From: Betaproteobacteria bacterium
Lineage (GTDB): Bacteria > Pseudomonadota > Gammaproteobacteria > Burkholderiales > Burkholderiaceae_C
Reading direction: 5' to 3'
Length of the DNA stretch: 64,000 bases
Assembly (NCBI GenBank): GCA_016868355.1
Contig: VGHB01000003.1
Location: 160,932 to 224,931 of the forward strand
The translations under genes and the position numbers were made by a program. Shown piece after piece: positions 39,534-49,699 of this stretch (positions within the stretch are counted from its first letter, which is position 1; every line of letters starts with the position of its first letter). The notes beneath the pieces are model-generated. The model was not told the origin of the DNA. It worked only from the letters and a program-made list of their open reading frames with translations, and searched no databases.

Positions 39534-40157
39534 TTACCGGCCCCTGCGGGCGGTGCGCGATGCGCTGCTTGGCTTTCGTGCGGCCAGGGGGCGGCTGATG
39601 TCTGCCAAAAGCAGGCAGGCTCTGACCAGGCTCTCCACCGCGTCTTCCACGGAAGTCGGGGGTTCCAGGGTTTCGATTTCGGCCAGCAGCGCGTCGGCGT
39701 CTTCCAGGTCCTCTGGGTTCAGGTGCTGATAAAGCTGCGCAAGGGCTTCGAGCAGATCGGGCCGCTGGCTGCCGGGTCCCTCGGTGAGCGCTTCAAACTC
39801 GCTGCATGCAGTGGCAAAGCCCAACACCCATCCCTGAACTGCCTCGGCGGGCAGGGTTTCGGGGCCCACATCGGTGATCCAGGGGTCGAACCACTGCCGG
39901 GCTTCGATCAGGGCGTCGAGCTCGGCGTGGCGCTGTTCAATAAGCTGCTGCAGCCGATCGCCTAGCGCCCAAGTTGCCGGCCAGGCCCGGCCTCGGTCAT
40001 CGGTGGCAAAGGGCAGCCAGCGCGCGGCCGGGATGCGGCGCGGCTGCAGCAGCACGCCAGCGAGGTAGCCGTCTAGGGCGCTTAGGTCCAGCGCCTGCAA
40101 CGGGGGCGGCACCTGGCCCAAGAGCTCAGCGAGCTCCTGCAGCGCCGCCTCGCCCAT
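39534..40157 (-). CDS. UPF0149 family protein (no SEC-C motif)
   Basis: This 207-residue protein aligns with the UPF0149 domain of the SEC-C protein at 37656 (LGQVPPPLQALDLSALDGYLAGVLLQPRRIPAARWLPF; GWVLGFATACSEFEAL). Its C-terminus (ADISRPLAARKPSSASRTARRGR) is basic and lacks the cysteines. I chose ATG 40157; the frame extends to 40274 through a Pro/Arg-rich segment that looks non-coding. Function unknown. Confidence 0.78.
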   Translation of the reverse strand: MGEAALQELAELLGQVPPPLQALDLSALDGYLAGVLLQPRRIPAARWLPFATDDRGRAWPATWALGDRLQQLIEQRHAELDALIEARQWFDPWITDVGPETLPAEAVQGWVLGFATACSEFEALTEGPGSQRPDLLEALAQLYQHLNPEDLEDADALLAEIETLEPPTSVEDAVESLVRACLLLADISRPLAARKPSSASRTARRGR

Positions 40158-40280
40158 AGGCCCCGGCAATGAGCGGTCGGGGTGCGGGGGTGGTGCGGGC
40201 CGCCGGCGTCCGTGCGGCGTCGCTGGGCTGGTTGAGGACGGTGGTGGGAAGGAAGGCGGTCGCCGGGCGTTCACCCCTTG

Positions 40281-40306
40281 ATTGTCGCCCCCCGCGGGGG
40301 CTCAAT
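40281..40306. promoter_or_regulatory. GC-rich inverted repeat before mmsA
   Basis: gccccc (40287-40292) and gggggc (40296-40301) form a 6-bp hairpin with a 3-nt loop. It is extended by a second pair, attg (40281-40284) and caat (40303-40306). No T-run follows, so it is not a terminator. It lies between divergent genes, about 105 bp before mmsA, and could be an operator. Confidence 0.3.
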
Positions 40307-40410
40307 TCCGACCGCGCACGGGTCTGCGCTTGCGACCTTAGACTGCTGCTTCATCTGCACCCAAGTGCCCGCACCCAGGGCGTACCCCATCACGTTTACC
40401 GGAGACCCGC

Positions 40411-41931
40411 TTGGGCGCACCTGAGGCCTTCACCGCCAGCACCGACATCACCCACTGGATGGGAGGGCAGCGCGTGGCCTCCTCTGGGGCTCGGCGCCAA
40501 GCGGTCTACAACCCAGCCACCGGCGCGGTGGCTCGCCAATTGCACCTGGCCGAAACCGCCGATGTGCACGCGGCTGTGGCCCGCGCCCAGACAGCATTCC
40601 CTGCCTGGGCCGATACTCCGCCGATCCGCCGAGCGCGCGTCATGAACCAGTTCTTGGCCCTGGTCAACCAGTACAAAGACACCTTGGCGGCCATGATCAC
40701 CGCTGAGCACGGCAAGGTGTTCACCGATGCTCAGGGCGAGGTGATGCGCGGCGTTGAGATCATCGAATTCGCTTGTGGCATTCCGCATCTGCTCAAGGGC
40801 GACTACACCGATCAAGTTTCCACCGGCATCGACAACTGGACGTTGCGCCAGCCTCTGGGGGTGGTGGCCGGCGTCACGCCCTTCAACTTTCCCGTCATGG
40901 TGCCCTGCTGGATGTTTCCGGTGGCCTTGGCCAGCGGCAATGCCTTCATCCTCAAGCCCTCGGAGCGCGACCCGTCCCCTTCCCTGTTCATGGCCGAGTT
41001 GCTCAAGCAGGCTGGCTTGCCTGATGGCGTGTTCAATGTGGTGCAGGGCGACAAGGTGGCGGTCGATGCGCTCTTGGCCCACGATGACGTCAAGGCCCTG
41101 AGCTTTGTGGGCTCCACCCCTATTGCGCAGTACATCTACGAAGCCGGCGCGCGTAACGGCAAGCGGGTGCAGGCCCTGGGTGGGGCTAAGAACCACATGG
41201 TGGTGATGCCCGACGCCGATATCGACCAAGCCGTCGACGCCCTGGTTGGCGCGGGCTACGGCAGCGCGGGCGAGCGCTGCATGGCCATTTCAGTGGCAGT
41301 ACTGGTGGGCGATGTGGCTGACAAGGTCATCCCCACGTTGGCCGAACGTGCGCGCGCCCTGAAGATCAAGAACGGCATGGAGCTCGACGCCGAGATGGGC
41401 CCCATCGTCACCCGCGAAGCGCGCGACCGCATCGAGGGCTACATCAAGTTGGGGGTGGAAGAGGGCGCAACGCTGGTGGTGGACGGCCGGGGTTTCAAGG
41501 TGCCGGGGCATGAGAACGGTTTCTTCACCGGCGGCACGCTGTTCGACCATGTGACGCCTTCGATGCGCATCTACCAGGAAGAGATCTTTGGCCCTGTGCT
41601 GGGTTGCGTGCGGGTGCCCGATTTTGGCGCGGCTGTGGAGCTGATCAACGCCCATGAATTCGGCAACGGCGTGGCCTGCTTCACCAGCGACGGCAATGTG
41701 GCCCGCGAGTTCGCGCGGCGCATTCAGGTGGGCATGGTGGGTATCAACATGCCCATTCCGGTGCCCATGGCCTGGCACGGCTTTGGTGGTTGGAAGAAGA
41801 GCCTGTTTGGCGATATGCACGCCTACGGCGAAGAAAGCATACGCTTTTACACCAAGCAAAAGAGCGTGATGCAGCGCTGGTCGGCCAGCGTCGGCAAGGG
41901 CGCTGAATTTGTGATGCCCACGGCAAAGTAA
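40411..41931 (+). CDS. mmsA: CoA-acylating methylmalonate-semialdehyde dehydrogenase
   Basis: This 506-residue aldehyde dehydrogenase converts (methyl)malonate semialdehyde and CoA to propionyl- or acetyl-CoA in valine, inositol or beta-alanine catabolism. Family signatures are [52 protein letters not shown], the catalytic Cys in [13 protein letters not shown] near residue 290, and [29 protein letters not shown] C-terminus. The start is TTG at 40411 with a ggag site seven bases upstream; an in-frame ATG at 40459 is the alternative. No other valine-degradation genes are adjacent. Confidence 0.92.
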   Translation: MGAPEAFTASTDITHWMGGQRVASSGARRQAVYNPATGAVARQLHLAETADVHAAVARAQTAFPAWADTPPIRRARVMNQFLALVNQYKDTLAAMITAEHGKVFTDAQGEVMRGVEIIEFACGIPHLLKGDYTDQVSTGIDNWTLRQPLGVVAGVTPFNFPVMVPCWMFPVALASGNAFILKPSERDPSPSLFMAELLKQAGLPDGVFNVVQGDKVAVDALLAHDDVKALSFVGSTPIAQYIYEAGARNGKRVQALGGAKNHMVVMPDADIDQAVDALVGAGYGSAGERCMAISVAVLVGDVADKVIPTLAERARALKIKNGMELDAEMGPIVTREARDRIEGYIKLGVEEGATLVVDGRGFKVPGHENGFFTGGTLFDHVTPSMRIYQEEIFGPVLGCVRVPDFGAAVELINAHEFGNGVACFTSDGNVAREFARRIQVGMVGINMPIPVPMAWHGFGGWKKSLFGDMHAYGEESIRFYTKQKSVMQRWSASVGKGAEFVMPTAK

Positions 41932-41976
41932 CGCCCACGCTCGGGCCCTGTTCGAGCCCAGCGATGCGAAGGGGCT

Positions 41977-44124
41977 TTAGGCCCCGATGACACCGCCGTC
42001 GCGCCGGCGCACCACCACGGTGGCCGAGCGCGGCCGGCCATCTGGCCTGAAGTCGGGCCAGTTGGAGTTCTGGCGCGGGCTTTGCGGACTCAGCCGCTCG
42101 CCCGCTCCTTCGCCCGGGTGCTGGATGTTCAGGAACATCGTGCGCCCATCGGGCGTCCAGGTGACGCCGGTGACTTCGCAGTTCACTGGGCCCACCAGGA
42201 AGCGCCGCACCTCGCCGGTGGCCACATCGCAGGCCAACATCTGGTTGTTGCCCAAGGCTTGGTGCACGCCCTTCTTAAGGCTGACGGACCCAACATCGGT
42301 TTGGATCCACAGCACCCCGCGGGGGTCGAAGGCGATGCCATCAGCGCACGCGAAGGCGTCGCCCCGAATGTTGCCGCGGGCATTGGGGTCACTGGATTGC
42401 GCAATACCAGCCAGCATCAGGTGGTTCCAGATAAAGGTCTCGCCGTCAAAGTCGCTGCGCTCTTGCCAGCGGATGATCTGGCCCATCTCGTTCTTGGCCC
42501 GCGGGTTGGCCGCGTCGACACCGGGCTGGCCTGCGGTGCCGCGTGCGGTGTTGTTGGTCAGCGTGCAGTAGATCCAGCGGCTGCGTTCGTCGATGGCCAG
42601 CCACTCAGGACGGTCCATCTTGGTGGCGCCCAACAAGTCGCTGGCCTGTCGGGCCTTGATCACCACTTCGCCCTGGTCGGCAAAGCCGTTGGCTGCGTTC
42701 AAAGGCCCCTGGCCGTGCACCAAGGGCAGCCAGCGCCCGGTGCCGTCGGCCTCGAAGCGCGCCACGTACAAGGTGCCATGGTCCAGCAGCTCGCGGTTGG
42801 CCCGTGCCGCGCTCAAGCCCTGGCCTGCCGGCTTGATGCGGTCGCGGCTGACGAATTTGTAGATGTATTCAAAGCGTGCGTCTTCACCTGAATACACCAC
42901 GGCGCGCCCTTCGCGTGTGGTGGCCACCCACGCACCCTCATGCGCGGCGCGGCCCAAGGCGGTGCGCTTGATGGGTGTGCTGGTGGGGTCCATCGGGTCG
43001 AGCTCCACGATCCAGCCGAATCGGTTGGGCTCATTGGGGTGTACGGCTGCATTGAAACGTTCGTCATGGTCAGACCACTTGTTCCAGCCGCCGCTGGCGC
43101 GAATGCCCCAGCGCCGCTCGTGTTCATTGGGCTGAGCGGGGCCCCGAAAATAGCCGGCCCAGTTCTCTTCGCCGGAGAGGTAGGTGCCCCAGGGCGTTTG
43201 GCCGCTGGCGCAGTTGTTCATGGTGCCCAGGATGCGCCGGCCGGCCGGGTCGGCGGCGGTGCGCATCATCGGGTGCCCAGCCGCTGGGCCGCCCACGGCA
43301 AAGGGTGTGGACAGGGTGACCCGGCGCGCATAGCGCGAAGGCCTGACCATCTGCCACTGCCCATCGCGCAGGGCCACCTCGATCACTGAAAGGCCGTGTG
43401 CGTTTTGGCTCTTGCGCACCTTCTCGGCCGAACCCGTGCCCAGCCCGTCGGGGTGCAGCAGGCCTTCGTCGGTGTATTCGTGGTTCATGGCCAAGAGGCC
43501 GCGGCGGTTACCGGCGGTTGTGGCGCCATGGACGGATGCTTGCAGCGGCGGGCCCTTGTGTCCCGGTGTGGGCGGCGTGGGCATTACAGCGGGCGTGCCA
43601 TCGTCGCGCAGCGGGTAGAAGTGCAGCCCGTCATGGTGCATACCCATCTGAACCGCCTGGTCGTCTGCACTGTTGGAGGCATCAAAGCGAAAAGGCGGGA
43701 GGCGACCGGGCACGCCGATGGGCTCACCCCAGGCGGCCAGAACGGTGGTGATGTAGCCCTCGGGCACTTGCAGCGCATCGGCGGTGCTGGGGGCAATGCC
43801 CTTAAAACCCAGGCCGACCGGCTGCCGCCCACCGCTTTGGGGGCCGGCATCGAGGGCCTGCCCCGTAGCACAGCCGGCCAGGCTTGCAGCACCGCTGGCC
43901 AGAGCAGAGGCGGCGACCAGCGGGCCCAGCCCGGCCGAACCCCCCCAGCCCGCCAACGCAGATAACAGGGCGCCCCCGCCTGCGCCGCGTACCCACAGCC
44001 GCCGAGCGGGGTTGGAAACCTCATGGATGCTCGGGTTGGAGGAACGGTTGCTGTCCTCCATGGTGCTGAAGTCTTTGGGCATGGGGCGGCACTCTAGCCG
44101 AGCCAGCAGGCTTTGTAAGGACAT
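41977..44124 (-). CDS. PhoX family phosphatase, Tat-exported
   Basis: This protein of up to 715 residues is of the PhoX/DUF839 family: calcium/iron-dependent alkaline phosphatases or phosphatase-like proteins. The N-terminus has a twin-arginine region (NPARRLWVRGAGGGALLSALAG) and a lipobox-like SLAGCA. Internal motifs include GMHHDGLHFYPL, AMNHEYTDEGLLHPDG, ENWAGYFRG and CADGIAFDPRGVLWIQTD. The longest start leaves 17 bp to the divergent SDR gene; ATG 44082 or 44061 would leave room for promoters and is likely. No pho regulon genes are adjacent. Confidence 0.85.
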   Translation of the reverse strand: MSLQSLLARLECRPMPKDFSTMEDSNRSSNPSIHEVSNPARRLWVRGAGGGALLSALAGWGGSAGLGPLVAASALASGAASLAGCATGQALDAGPQSGGRQPVGLGFKGIAPSTADALQVPEGYITTVLAAWGEPIGVPGRLPPFRFDASNSADDQAVQMGMHHDGLHFYPLRDDGTPAVMPTPPTPGHKGPPLQASVHGATTAGNRRGLLAMNHEYTDEGLLHPDGLGTGSAEKVRKSQNAHGLSVIEVALRDGQWQMVRPSRYARRVTLSTPFAVGGPAAGHPMMRTAADPAGRRILGTMNNCASGQTPWGTYLSGEENWAGYFRGPAQPNEHERRWGIRASGGWNKWSDHDERFNAAVHPNEPNRFGWIVELDPMDPTSTPIKRTALGRAAHEGAWVATTREGRAVVYSGEDARFEYIYKFVSRDRIKPAGQGLSAARANRELLDHGTLYVARFEADGTGRWLPLVHGQGPLNAANGFADQGEVVIKARQASDLLGATKMDRPEWLAIDERSRWIYCTLTNNTARGTAGQPGVDAANPRAKNEMGQIIRWQERSDFDGETFIWNHLMLAGIAQSSDPNARGNIRGDAFACADGIAFDPRGVLWIQTDVGSVSLKKGVHQALGNNQMLACDVATGEVRRFLVGPVNCEVTGVTWTPDGRTMFLNIQHPGEGAGERLSPQSPRQNSNWPDFRPDGRPRSATVVVRRRDGGVIGA

Positions 44125-44141
44125 GGCCTAACATCCTTTGC

Positions 44142-44888
44142 ATGAACCCTGTTTTGCTCGTCACCGGCGGGGGCCGCGGCATCGGTGCAGCCGTGGCGCG
44201 CCTGGCCGCCGCCCAAGGTTGGGATGTGGCGCTTAATGTGGTGCGCGACATGGCCAGCGCGCAGGCGGTGGCCGCCGACGTGCGGGCACTGGGCCGGCGG
44301 GCTTTGGCGGTGCAGGCCGATGTGAGCGACGAAGCAGCCGTGCAGGCCCTGTTTGCAACGGTAGACGCCGAGCTCGGTCCCTTGCGCGGGCTGGTGAACA
44401 ACGCCGGTGTGGTCGATGTGGCCCAGCGGGTCGACGAGATGAGCCTGGCGCGTTGGCAGCGCATGTTCGCCATCAATGTGCAGGGCACCTTTTTGTGCAC
44501 CCGCGAGGCCCTGCGCCGCATGAGTACCCAGCATGGTGGCGCTGGCGGGTCTATCGTGAACCTGTCTTCGGCCGCAGCGAGGCTGGGGTCGCCGGGGCAG
44601 TACGTGGACTATGCGGCCGCTAAGGCGGCCATCGACACCTTTACCCTCGGCGTGGCGCGTGAGGTGGCCCAAGAAGGCGTGCGGGTCAACGCTGTGCGAC
44701 CGGGCATCATCGACACCGAAATCCATGCCAGTGGTGGCCAGCCGGATCGGGTGCAGCGCATGGCGCCGCAGGTGCCCATGCAGCGGGCAGGGACCGCCGA
44801 GGAAGTTGCGCAGGCCGTGGTGTGGCTGTTGTCTGACCAGTCCAGCTACACCACCGGCAGCGTGCTGGATGTGGCGGGCGGTCGATGA
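44142..44888 (+). CDS. SDR family oxidoreductase
   Basis: This 248-residue short-chain dehydrogenase has the cofactor motif VTGGGRGIGAAVARL near residue 7, NNAGVVDVAQRV near 87, and the catalytic Ser/Tyr/Lys set in NLSSAAARLGSPGQYVDYAAAKAAID near 140-160. It is a classical SDR, similar to glucose 1-dehydrogenase-like or 3-oxoacyl reductase proteins; the substrate is unknown. The RND adaptor gene follows after 96 bp. Confidence 0.88.
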   Translation: MNPVLLVTGGGRGIGAAVARLAAAQGWDVALNVVRDMASAQAVAADVRALGRRALAVQADVSDEAAVQALFATVDAELGPLRGLVNNAGVVDVAQRVDEMSLARWQRMFAINVQGTFLCTREALRRMSTQHGGAGGSIVNLSSAAARLGSPGQYVDYAAAKAAIDTFTLGVAREVAQEGVRVNAVRPGIIDTEIHASGGQPDRVQRMAPQVPMQRAGTAEEVAQAVVWLLSDQSSYTTGSVLDVAGGR

Positions 44889-44984
44889 ACGGGGGCACCG
44901 GACTGCCGGCGGGGGGTGGTCATCTGAGCCCGACCAAACCGCCCGCTCGATGGCCGCACCGAACTGACCTCTTGAAAGAGCCTC

Positions 44985-46112
44985 ATGAACCCCACACTGT
45001 TGATCCGACACCTGAACGCCGCCTTGGCAGCGCCCACGCTCGCCACCGCCTTGTCACTGTGGCCACTGCTGGGTCTGCCCATGGGGGCATTGGCCCAAAC
45101 TTCGGACGCGGCAGGGGCCAAGGCAGCCCTCACCGTCCAGGTGGTGTCACCCCAAGCTGGTGAGTGGACCAGCACCCTGGCCGTCAACGGCAACATTGCA
45201 CCCTGGGCTGAAGCCATCGTGGGCAGCCAAGTCAATGGCCTGCGGCTGGTCGAGGTGTTGGCGCAGGTGGGCGACTCGGTCAAGGCCGGTCAGCTGTTGG
45301 CGCGTTTTGATGAAGCGCCGGTGCTGTTGGACTTGGCGCAGGCCCGCGCTGCCGTGCAGGAGGCGCAGGCGCAGCTGGCCGATGCCACCGCCAACGCCCA
45401 ACGCGCCCGCAGCTTGGGCAGTACCGGCGTGGTGAGTGTCCAGCAGTTGGGTCAGGTTGAAGCGGCCGAGGCCGTGGCGCGAGCCCGTTTGGCCACGGCG
45501 CAGGCCGTGGTGGCCGCGCAAGAATTGAGGCTGCAACACACCCGTGTGTTGGCGCCGGATGCCGGCTCGGTCAGTGCGCGCAGCGCCACGCTGGGTGCGG
45601 TGGCAGGTCCTGGCACCGAGCTCTTCAAGTTGATTCGCCAGGCGCGTCTGGAGTGGCGGGCCGAAGTGCCGGCTGCCGACTTGAGCCGTGTCAAGACGGG
45701 CACAGCAGCACGGTTGACCACACCGTCCGGAGCGGTGGTGTCGGGCACGGTGCGCAGGGTTTCGCCGGCAGTTGACCCCCAGACCCGAAATGCGCTGGTC
45801 TATGTGGACCTGAAGACCAGCGAAAACAGCGATGCGCGCGCCGGCATGTTCGCCCGAGGCGAGCTGCGCTTTGAGGCCCGCCGAGCACTGATGCTGCCGG
45901 CTCCCGCCGTTTTGCTTCGCGAGGGATTCGACGTGGTGCTCGTGGTGGATGAGCGCCAGCGCGTCCGTCAAACTAAGGTCACCGTGCTGGCGCGCGAAGG
46001 CGAGCAGGTGGCGGTTCAGGGGCTGGATACCAAGGCACGGGTGGTGGCCCGAGGCGGGGCTTTCCTGGCCGACGGTGACGCGGTGCGCGTGGTGGAGGCC
46101 CCCGCCAAATGA
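44985..46112 (+). CDS. RND efflux periplasmic adaptor (membrane fusion protein)
   Basis: This 375-residue adaptor has an N-terminal signal segment (LWPLLGLPMGALAQ). The lipoyl/coiled-coil hairpin follows (WAEAIVGSQVNGLRLVEVLAQVGDSVKAGQLLARFDEAP, then ALA-rich QAQLADATANAQRARSL), with beta-barrel and membrane-proximal domains (AGMFARGELRFEARRALMLPAPAVL). It joins the inner-membrane pump to an outer-membrane channel. Its stop overlaps the pump gene by four bases. Confidence 0.9.
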   Translation: MNPTLLIRHLNAALAAPTLATALSLWPLLGLPMGALAQTSDAAGAKAALTVQVVSPQAGEWTSTLAVNGNIAPWAEAIVGSQVNGLRLVEVLAQVGDSVKAGQLLARFDEAPVLLDLAQARAAVQEAQAQLADATANAQRARSLGSTGVVSVQQLGQVEAAEAVARARLATAQAVVAAQELRLQHTRVLAPDAGSVSARSATLGAVAGPGTELFKLIRQARLEWRAEVPAADLSRVKTGTAARLTTPSGAVVSGTVRRVSPAVDPQTRNALVYVDLKTSENSDARAGMFARGELRFEARRALMLPAPAVLLREGFDVVLVVDERQRVRQTKVTVLAREGEQVAVQGLDTKARVVARGGAFLADGDAVRVVEAPAK

Positions 46113-49100
46113 ACGTCTCGTCCTGGTCGATTCGCAACCCGATTCCGGCCATCATGCTTTTCGTGCTGCTCACGCTGGCAGGCGCGATGAGCTTCAAGGC
46201 CATGAAGATCCAGAACTTCCCCGATCTGGATTTACCCACCATCAACGTGGTAGCCACTCTGCCGGGTGCGTCGCCGGCACAGTTGGAAACCGAAGTCGCC
46301 CGCAAGATCGAGAACTCGCTGGCGGCGGTGCAGGGCCTCAAGCACACCTACGCCAAGATTCAAGACGGCACAGTCACCATCACCGCCGAGTTCCGTCTGG
46401 AAAAGGGCACGCAGGAGGCCTTGGATGAGGTGCGTGATGCGGTCAACCGCGTGCGTTCAGACCTGCCGGGTGACCTGCGCGACCCGCAAATCAGTAAGCT
46501 CAATTTGGCCGGGGCGCCCATCCTGAGCTACTCGGTCGCCAGCCCGCTGCTCGATGATGAAGCCTTGAGCTGGTTTGTCGACAACGAGGTGAGCAAGACC
46601 TTGCTGGGTGTCAGCGGGGTGGGCAGCGTGGCCCGGGTGGGCGGCGTCAGCCGCGAGGTTCAGGTGGCGCTGGACCCGGCGCGCATGCTGGCCTCGGGCG
46701 TGGCGGCTTCAGATATTTCACGCGGGCTGCGTTCGGTGCAGCAGGAGTCGTCCGGGGGGCGCGTGGGCCTTGGTGGCTCAGAGCAGGCGGTGCGAACCTT
46801 GGCCACGGTGAAGTCGGCCGAGGAATTGTCGGGGTTGGACATTCCGCTGCCTGATGGCCGGCGGGTGATGCTGTCCCAGGTGGCCAGCGTGCGCGATGCG
46901 GTGGCTGAGCAGCGCAGCGCCGCGCTGCTCAATGGACAGCAGGTGGTGGGCTTTGAGGTCACGCGCAGCAAGGGGGCCTCGGAGGTGGATGTACGCAAGG
47001 GCGTGCAGGCTGCACTGGCCAAGCTTCAGGCGCAACACAGCCACATCGTTCTGGACGAGGTATTTAACTTTGTCGACCCGGTGCAGGAGAACTACGACGG
47101 ATCTCTGACCCTGCTGTACGAGGGTGCCATTCTGGCGGTGATCGTCGTGTGGTTCTTTTTGCGGGACTGGCGCGCCACGTTTGTGGCAGCTACCGCCTTA
47201 CCGCTGAGTGTGGTCCCGGCCTTCATCGGCATGTGGGCTCTGGGCTTCACCATCAATGTGGTCACGCTCTTGAGCCTGTCGCTGGTGATCGGCATTCTGG
47301 TGGACGACGCCATCGTAGAGATCGAAAACATCGTACGCCACCTGCGCATGGGCAAGAGCCCATACGAAGCCGCGATGGAGGCGGCTGATGAGATTGGGCT
47401 GGCCGTCATTGCCACCACCTTCACGCTGATCGCCGTTTTCCTGCCCACGGCCTTCATGTCAGGCATTGCGGGCAAGTTCTTCAAGCAGTTTGGCTGGACA
47501 GCGGCGCTGGCGGTGTTCGCTTCTTTGGTGGTGGCGCGGGTGCTCACGCCGATGATGTCGGCCTATCTGCTCAAGCCCATCATCCAGACCGGCGAGCCCC
47601 CGGACGGCCCCATCATGAGCCGCTACATGAAGGCCGCTGCATGGTGCGTGAAGCACCGCTGGATCACATCCTTTGGCGCCGGTGCCTTCTTTGTCGGGTC
47701 CATCGCCTTGATCCCGCTGCTGCCCACTGGCTTCATTCCCGCTGATGACTTTGGGCAGTCGCAGGTCACGATTGAACTGCCCCCTGGTAGCACCTTTTCA
47801 GACACCAAGGAATCGGCGGAACAGGCGCGCCTGCTGCTGAAAGACCATCCGCACATCCAGCAGATCTACACCGCCATAGGCGGCGGGGCCGCGGGCAGCG
47901 ACCCTTTCATGCCAGGCGGCGCACCTGAAGCGCGCAAGGCTACCCTGACGCTGACCCTCACCCCTCGAAGCGAGCGACCGGGCCTGCGCAAGCAGGTGAT
48001 TGAAGGCGAAATCCGCCAGCGGATGCAGGATCTGCCGGGCGCGCGGGTAACGGTGGGGTTGGCCGGCGCTTCAGGAGAGAAGTATGTGATGGTCTTGTCC
48101 GGTGATGATGGCAAGGCTTTGACCCAGGCGGCGCAAGATGTGCTGCGCGACCTGCGCACCATCCCCGGCGTGGGCAACGTCACGTCTTCGTCCAGCCTGG
48201 TGCGCCCCGAGCTGGTGATACGCCCCAACTTTGTCGCGGCCGCAGATGCGGGCATCACGGCGGAGCAACTGGCCGACACCTTGCGCATCGCCACGGCCGG
48301 CGACTTCGACCGCGCGCTGCCCAAGCTGAACCTGTCGCAACGGCAAGTGCCCATCGTGGTACGGTTACCCGAGAAGGCGCGGCAAGACCCAGCCCTGCTG
48401 GCTCAGCTGCCCATACCCACCCCGCGTGGCCCGGTGCAATTGGGCACAGTCGCTTCGATCACGCTGGAAAGTGGCCCCGCGCAGATCGACCGCTACGACC
48501 GCCGGCGCAATGTGAATCTGGACGTGGAGCTCAATGGGCAGCCCCTGGGCGACGTGGCTGCGGCCGCACAGCAGCTGCCCAGCGTCTTGCTGCTGCCCGC
48601 TGGTGTAACCCCTTCTACGTTTGGCGATGCTGAAGTGATGGCCGAACTGTTCCAAAGCTTTGGCCTGGCCATGCTTGCTGGTGTCTTGTGCATTTACATG
48701 GTGTTGGTGTTGCTGTTCGGCGGTTTTATGCAGCCGGTGACGATCCTGGCGGCGCTACCCCTTTCATTGGGCGGTGCTTTTGTGGCCCTGTTGGCCACCA
48801 AGAGCGCGTTTTCCATGCCCTCGCTCATCGGCCTGATCATGCTGATGGGCATTGCCACCAAGAACTCCATCTTGCTGGTGGACTACGCCATCATCGCCAA
48901 ACACAAGAGTATGAACCGTTGGGACGCAATCTTGGATGCTTGTCACAAGCGCGCACGGCCCATTGTGATGACCACCATTGCCATGGGTGCGGGTATGATG
49001 CCGATTGCCCTGGGCTGGGGGGCCGACCCGAGCTTTCGCCAGCCGATGGCGGTGGCGGTGATCGGTGGGCTCATCACCTCCACCTTCCTGAGCCTTTTGG

Positions 49101-49189
49101 TCATCCCGGTGGTGTTCACTTTTGTGGATGATGTGGCTCAATGGGTGATGCGGCGTGTCAAGCCGGTGCCACTGAAGGTGAGTGGATGA
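46109..49189 (+). CDS. RND efflux transporter permease, HAE1-like
   Basis: This 1026-residue inner-membrane proton-driven pump has the N-terminal SIRNPIPAIMLFVLLTLAGAMSFKAMKIQNFPDLDLPTINV, the large periplasmic loops, the TM4 motif VIGILVDDAIVEIENIVRHL with the paired Asp residues used for proton relay, and the C-terminal LIGLIMLMGIATKNSILLVDYAI. Substrate (drug, solvent, metal) cannot be read. No outer-membrane factor is encoded next to it, so a TolC-like protein from elsewhere is probably used. Confidence 0.93.
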   Translation: MNVSSWSIRNPIPAIMLFVLLTLAGAMSFKAMKIQNFPDLDLPTINVVATLPGASPAQLETEVARKIENSLAAVQGLKHTYAKIQDGTVTITAEFRLEKGTQEALDEVRDAVNRVRSDLPGDLRDPQISKLNLAGAPILSYSVASPLLDDEALSWFVDNEVSKTLLGVSGVGSVARVGGVSREVQVALDPARMLASGVAASDISRGLRSVQQESSGGRVGLGGSEQAVRTLATVKSAEELSGLDIPLPDGRRVMLSQVASVRDAVAEQRSAALLNGQQVVGFEVTRSKGASEVDVRKGVQAALAKLQAQHSHIVLDEVFNFVDPVQENYDGSLTLLYEGAILAVIVVWFFLRDWRATFVAATALPLSVVPAFIGMWALGFTINVVTLLSLSLVIGILVDDAIVEIENIVRHLRMGKSPYEAAMEAADEIGLAVIATTFTLIAVFLPTAFMSGIAGKFFKQFGWTAALAVFASLVVARVLTPMMSAYLLKPIIQTGEPPDGPIMSRYMKAAAWCVKHRWITSFGAGAFFVGSIALIPLLPTGFIPADDFGQSQVTIELPPGSTFSDTKESAEQARLLLKDHPHIQQIYTAIGGGAAGSDPFMPGGAPEARKATLTLTLTPRSERPGLRKQVIEGEIRQRMQDLPGARVTVGLAGASGEKYVMVLSGDDGKALTQAAQDVLRDLRTIPGVGNVTSSSSLVRPELVIRPNFVAAADAGITAEQLADTLRIATAGDFDRALPKLNLSQRQVPIVVRLPEKARQDPALLAQLPIPTPRGPVQLGTVASITLESGPAQIDRYDRRRNVNLDVELNGQPLGDVAAAAQQLPSVLLLPAGVTPSTFGDAEVMAELFQSFGLAMLAGVLCIYMVLVLLFGGFMQPVTILAALPLSLGGAFVALLATKSAFSMPSLIGLIMLMGIATKNSILLVDYAIIAKHKSMNRWDAILDACHKRARPIVMTTIAMGAGMMPIALGWGADPSFRQPMAVAVIGGLITSTFLSLLVIPVVFTFVDDVAQWVMRRVKPVPLKVSG

Positions 49190-49651
49190 CCACGCCGCAC
49201 GGTACGGGTGGTGCTGTTTGCCAATGAAGAAAACGGGTTTGACGGCGCCGTCGCCTACGGCCAGGCATTTGCCCAAGTGCCTCACCAACTGGTGGCAGAG
49301 AGCGATTTCGGTGGTGGCCGCATCTACCGCTTGTCCAGCCGAGTGCAGGCCGGCGCCCTACCCCTGGTGGCGCAGATGGCCGAGGTCTTGAAGCCCTTGG
49401 GTGTGGAGCCGGGTGATAACCAGGGCAACCCAGGCCCCGACGCTGCTTTTCTCATGCGCAGACACCGGTGGCCGAGCCTGGCCCTGAGCCAGGACGGCAC
49501 GCGTTACTTTGATGTGCACCACACCGAACGCGACACCATCGATCAAGTCGACCCGGCCGATCTGCAGCAGAACGTAGCAGCCTGGGCAGCCACCGCCTGG
49601 CTGGCTGCTCAGTCGCCCCTGAGCTTCTCGCCGGTGCCCTTGTCGCGTTAA
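49190..49651 (+). pseudogene. N-terminally truncated M28 peptidase gene
   Basis: Directly after the pump stop the frame reads RRTVRVVLFANEENGFDGAVAYGQAF, the metal-binding EE segment of M28 aminopeptidases. It continues to the family's C-terminal DGTRYFDVHHTERDTIDQVDPADLQQNVAAWAATAWLAAQ. The first ~300 residues, including other zinc ligands, are missing, and no suitable start or ribosome site exists. The pump operon appears to have replaced the 5' part. Confidence 0.7.
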
Positions 49652-49699
49652 GGCTGAACGCGGCGGCTACGGCGGCGTCTGCGCGGCGCCGAGCGAGCC

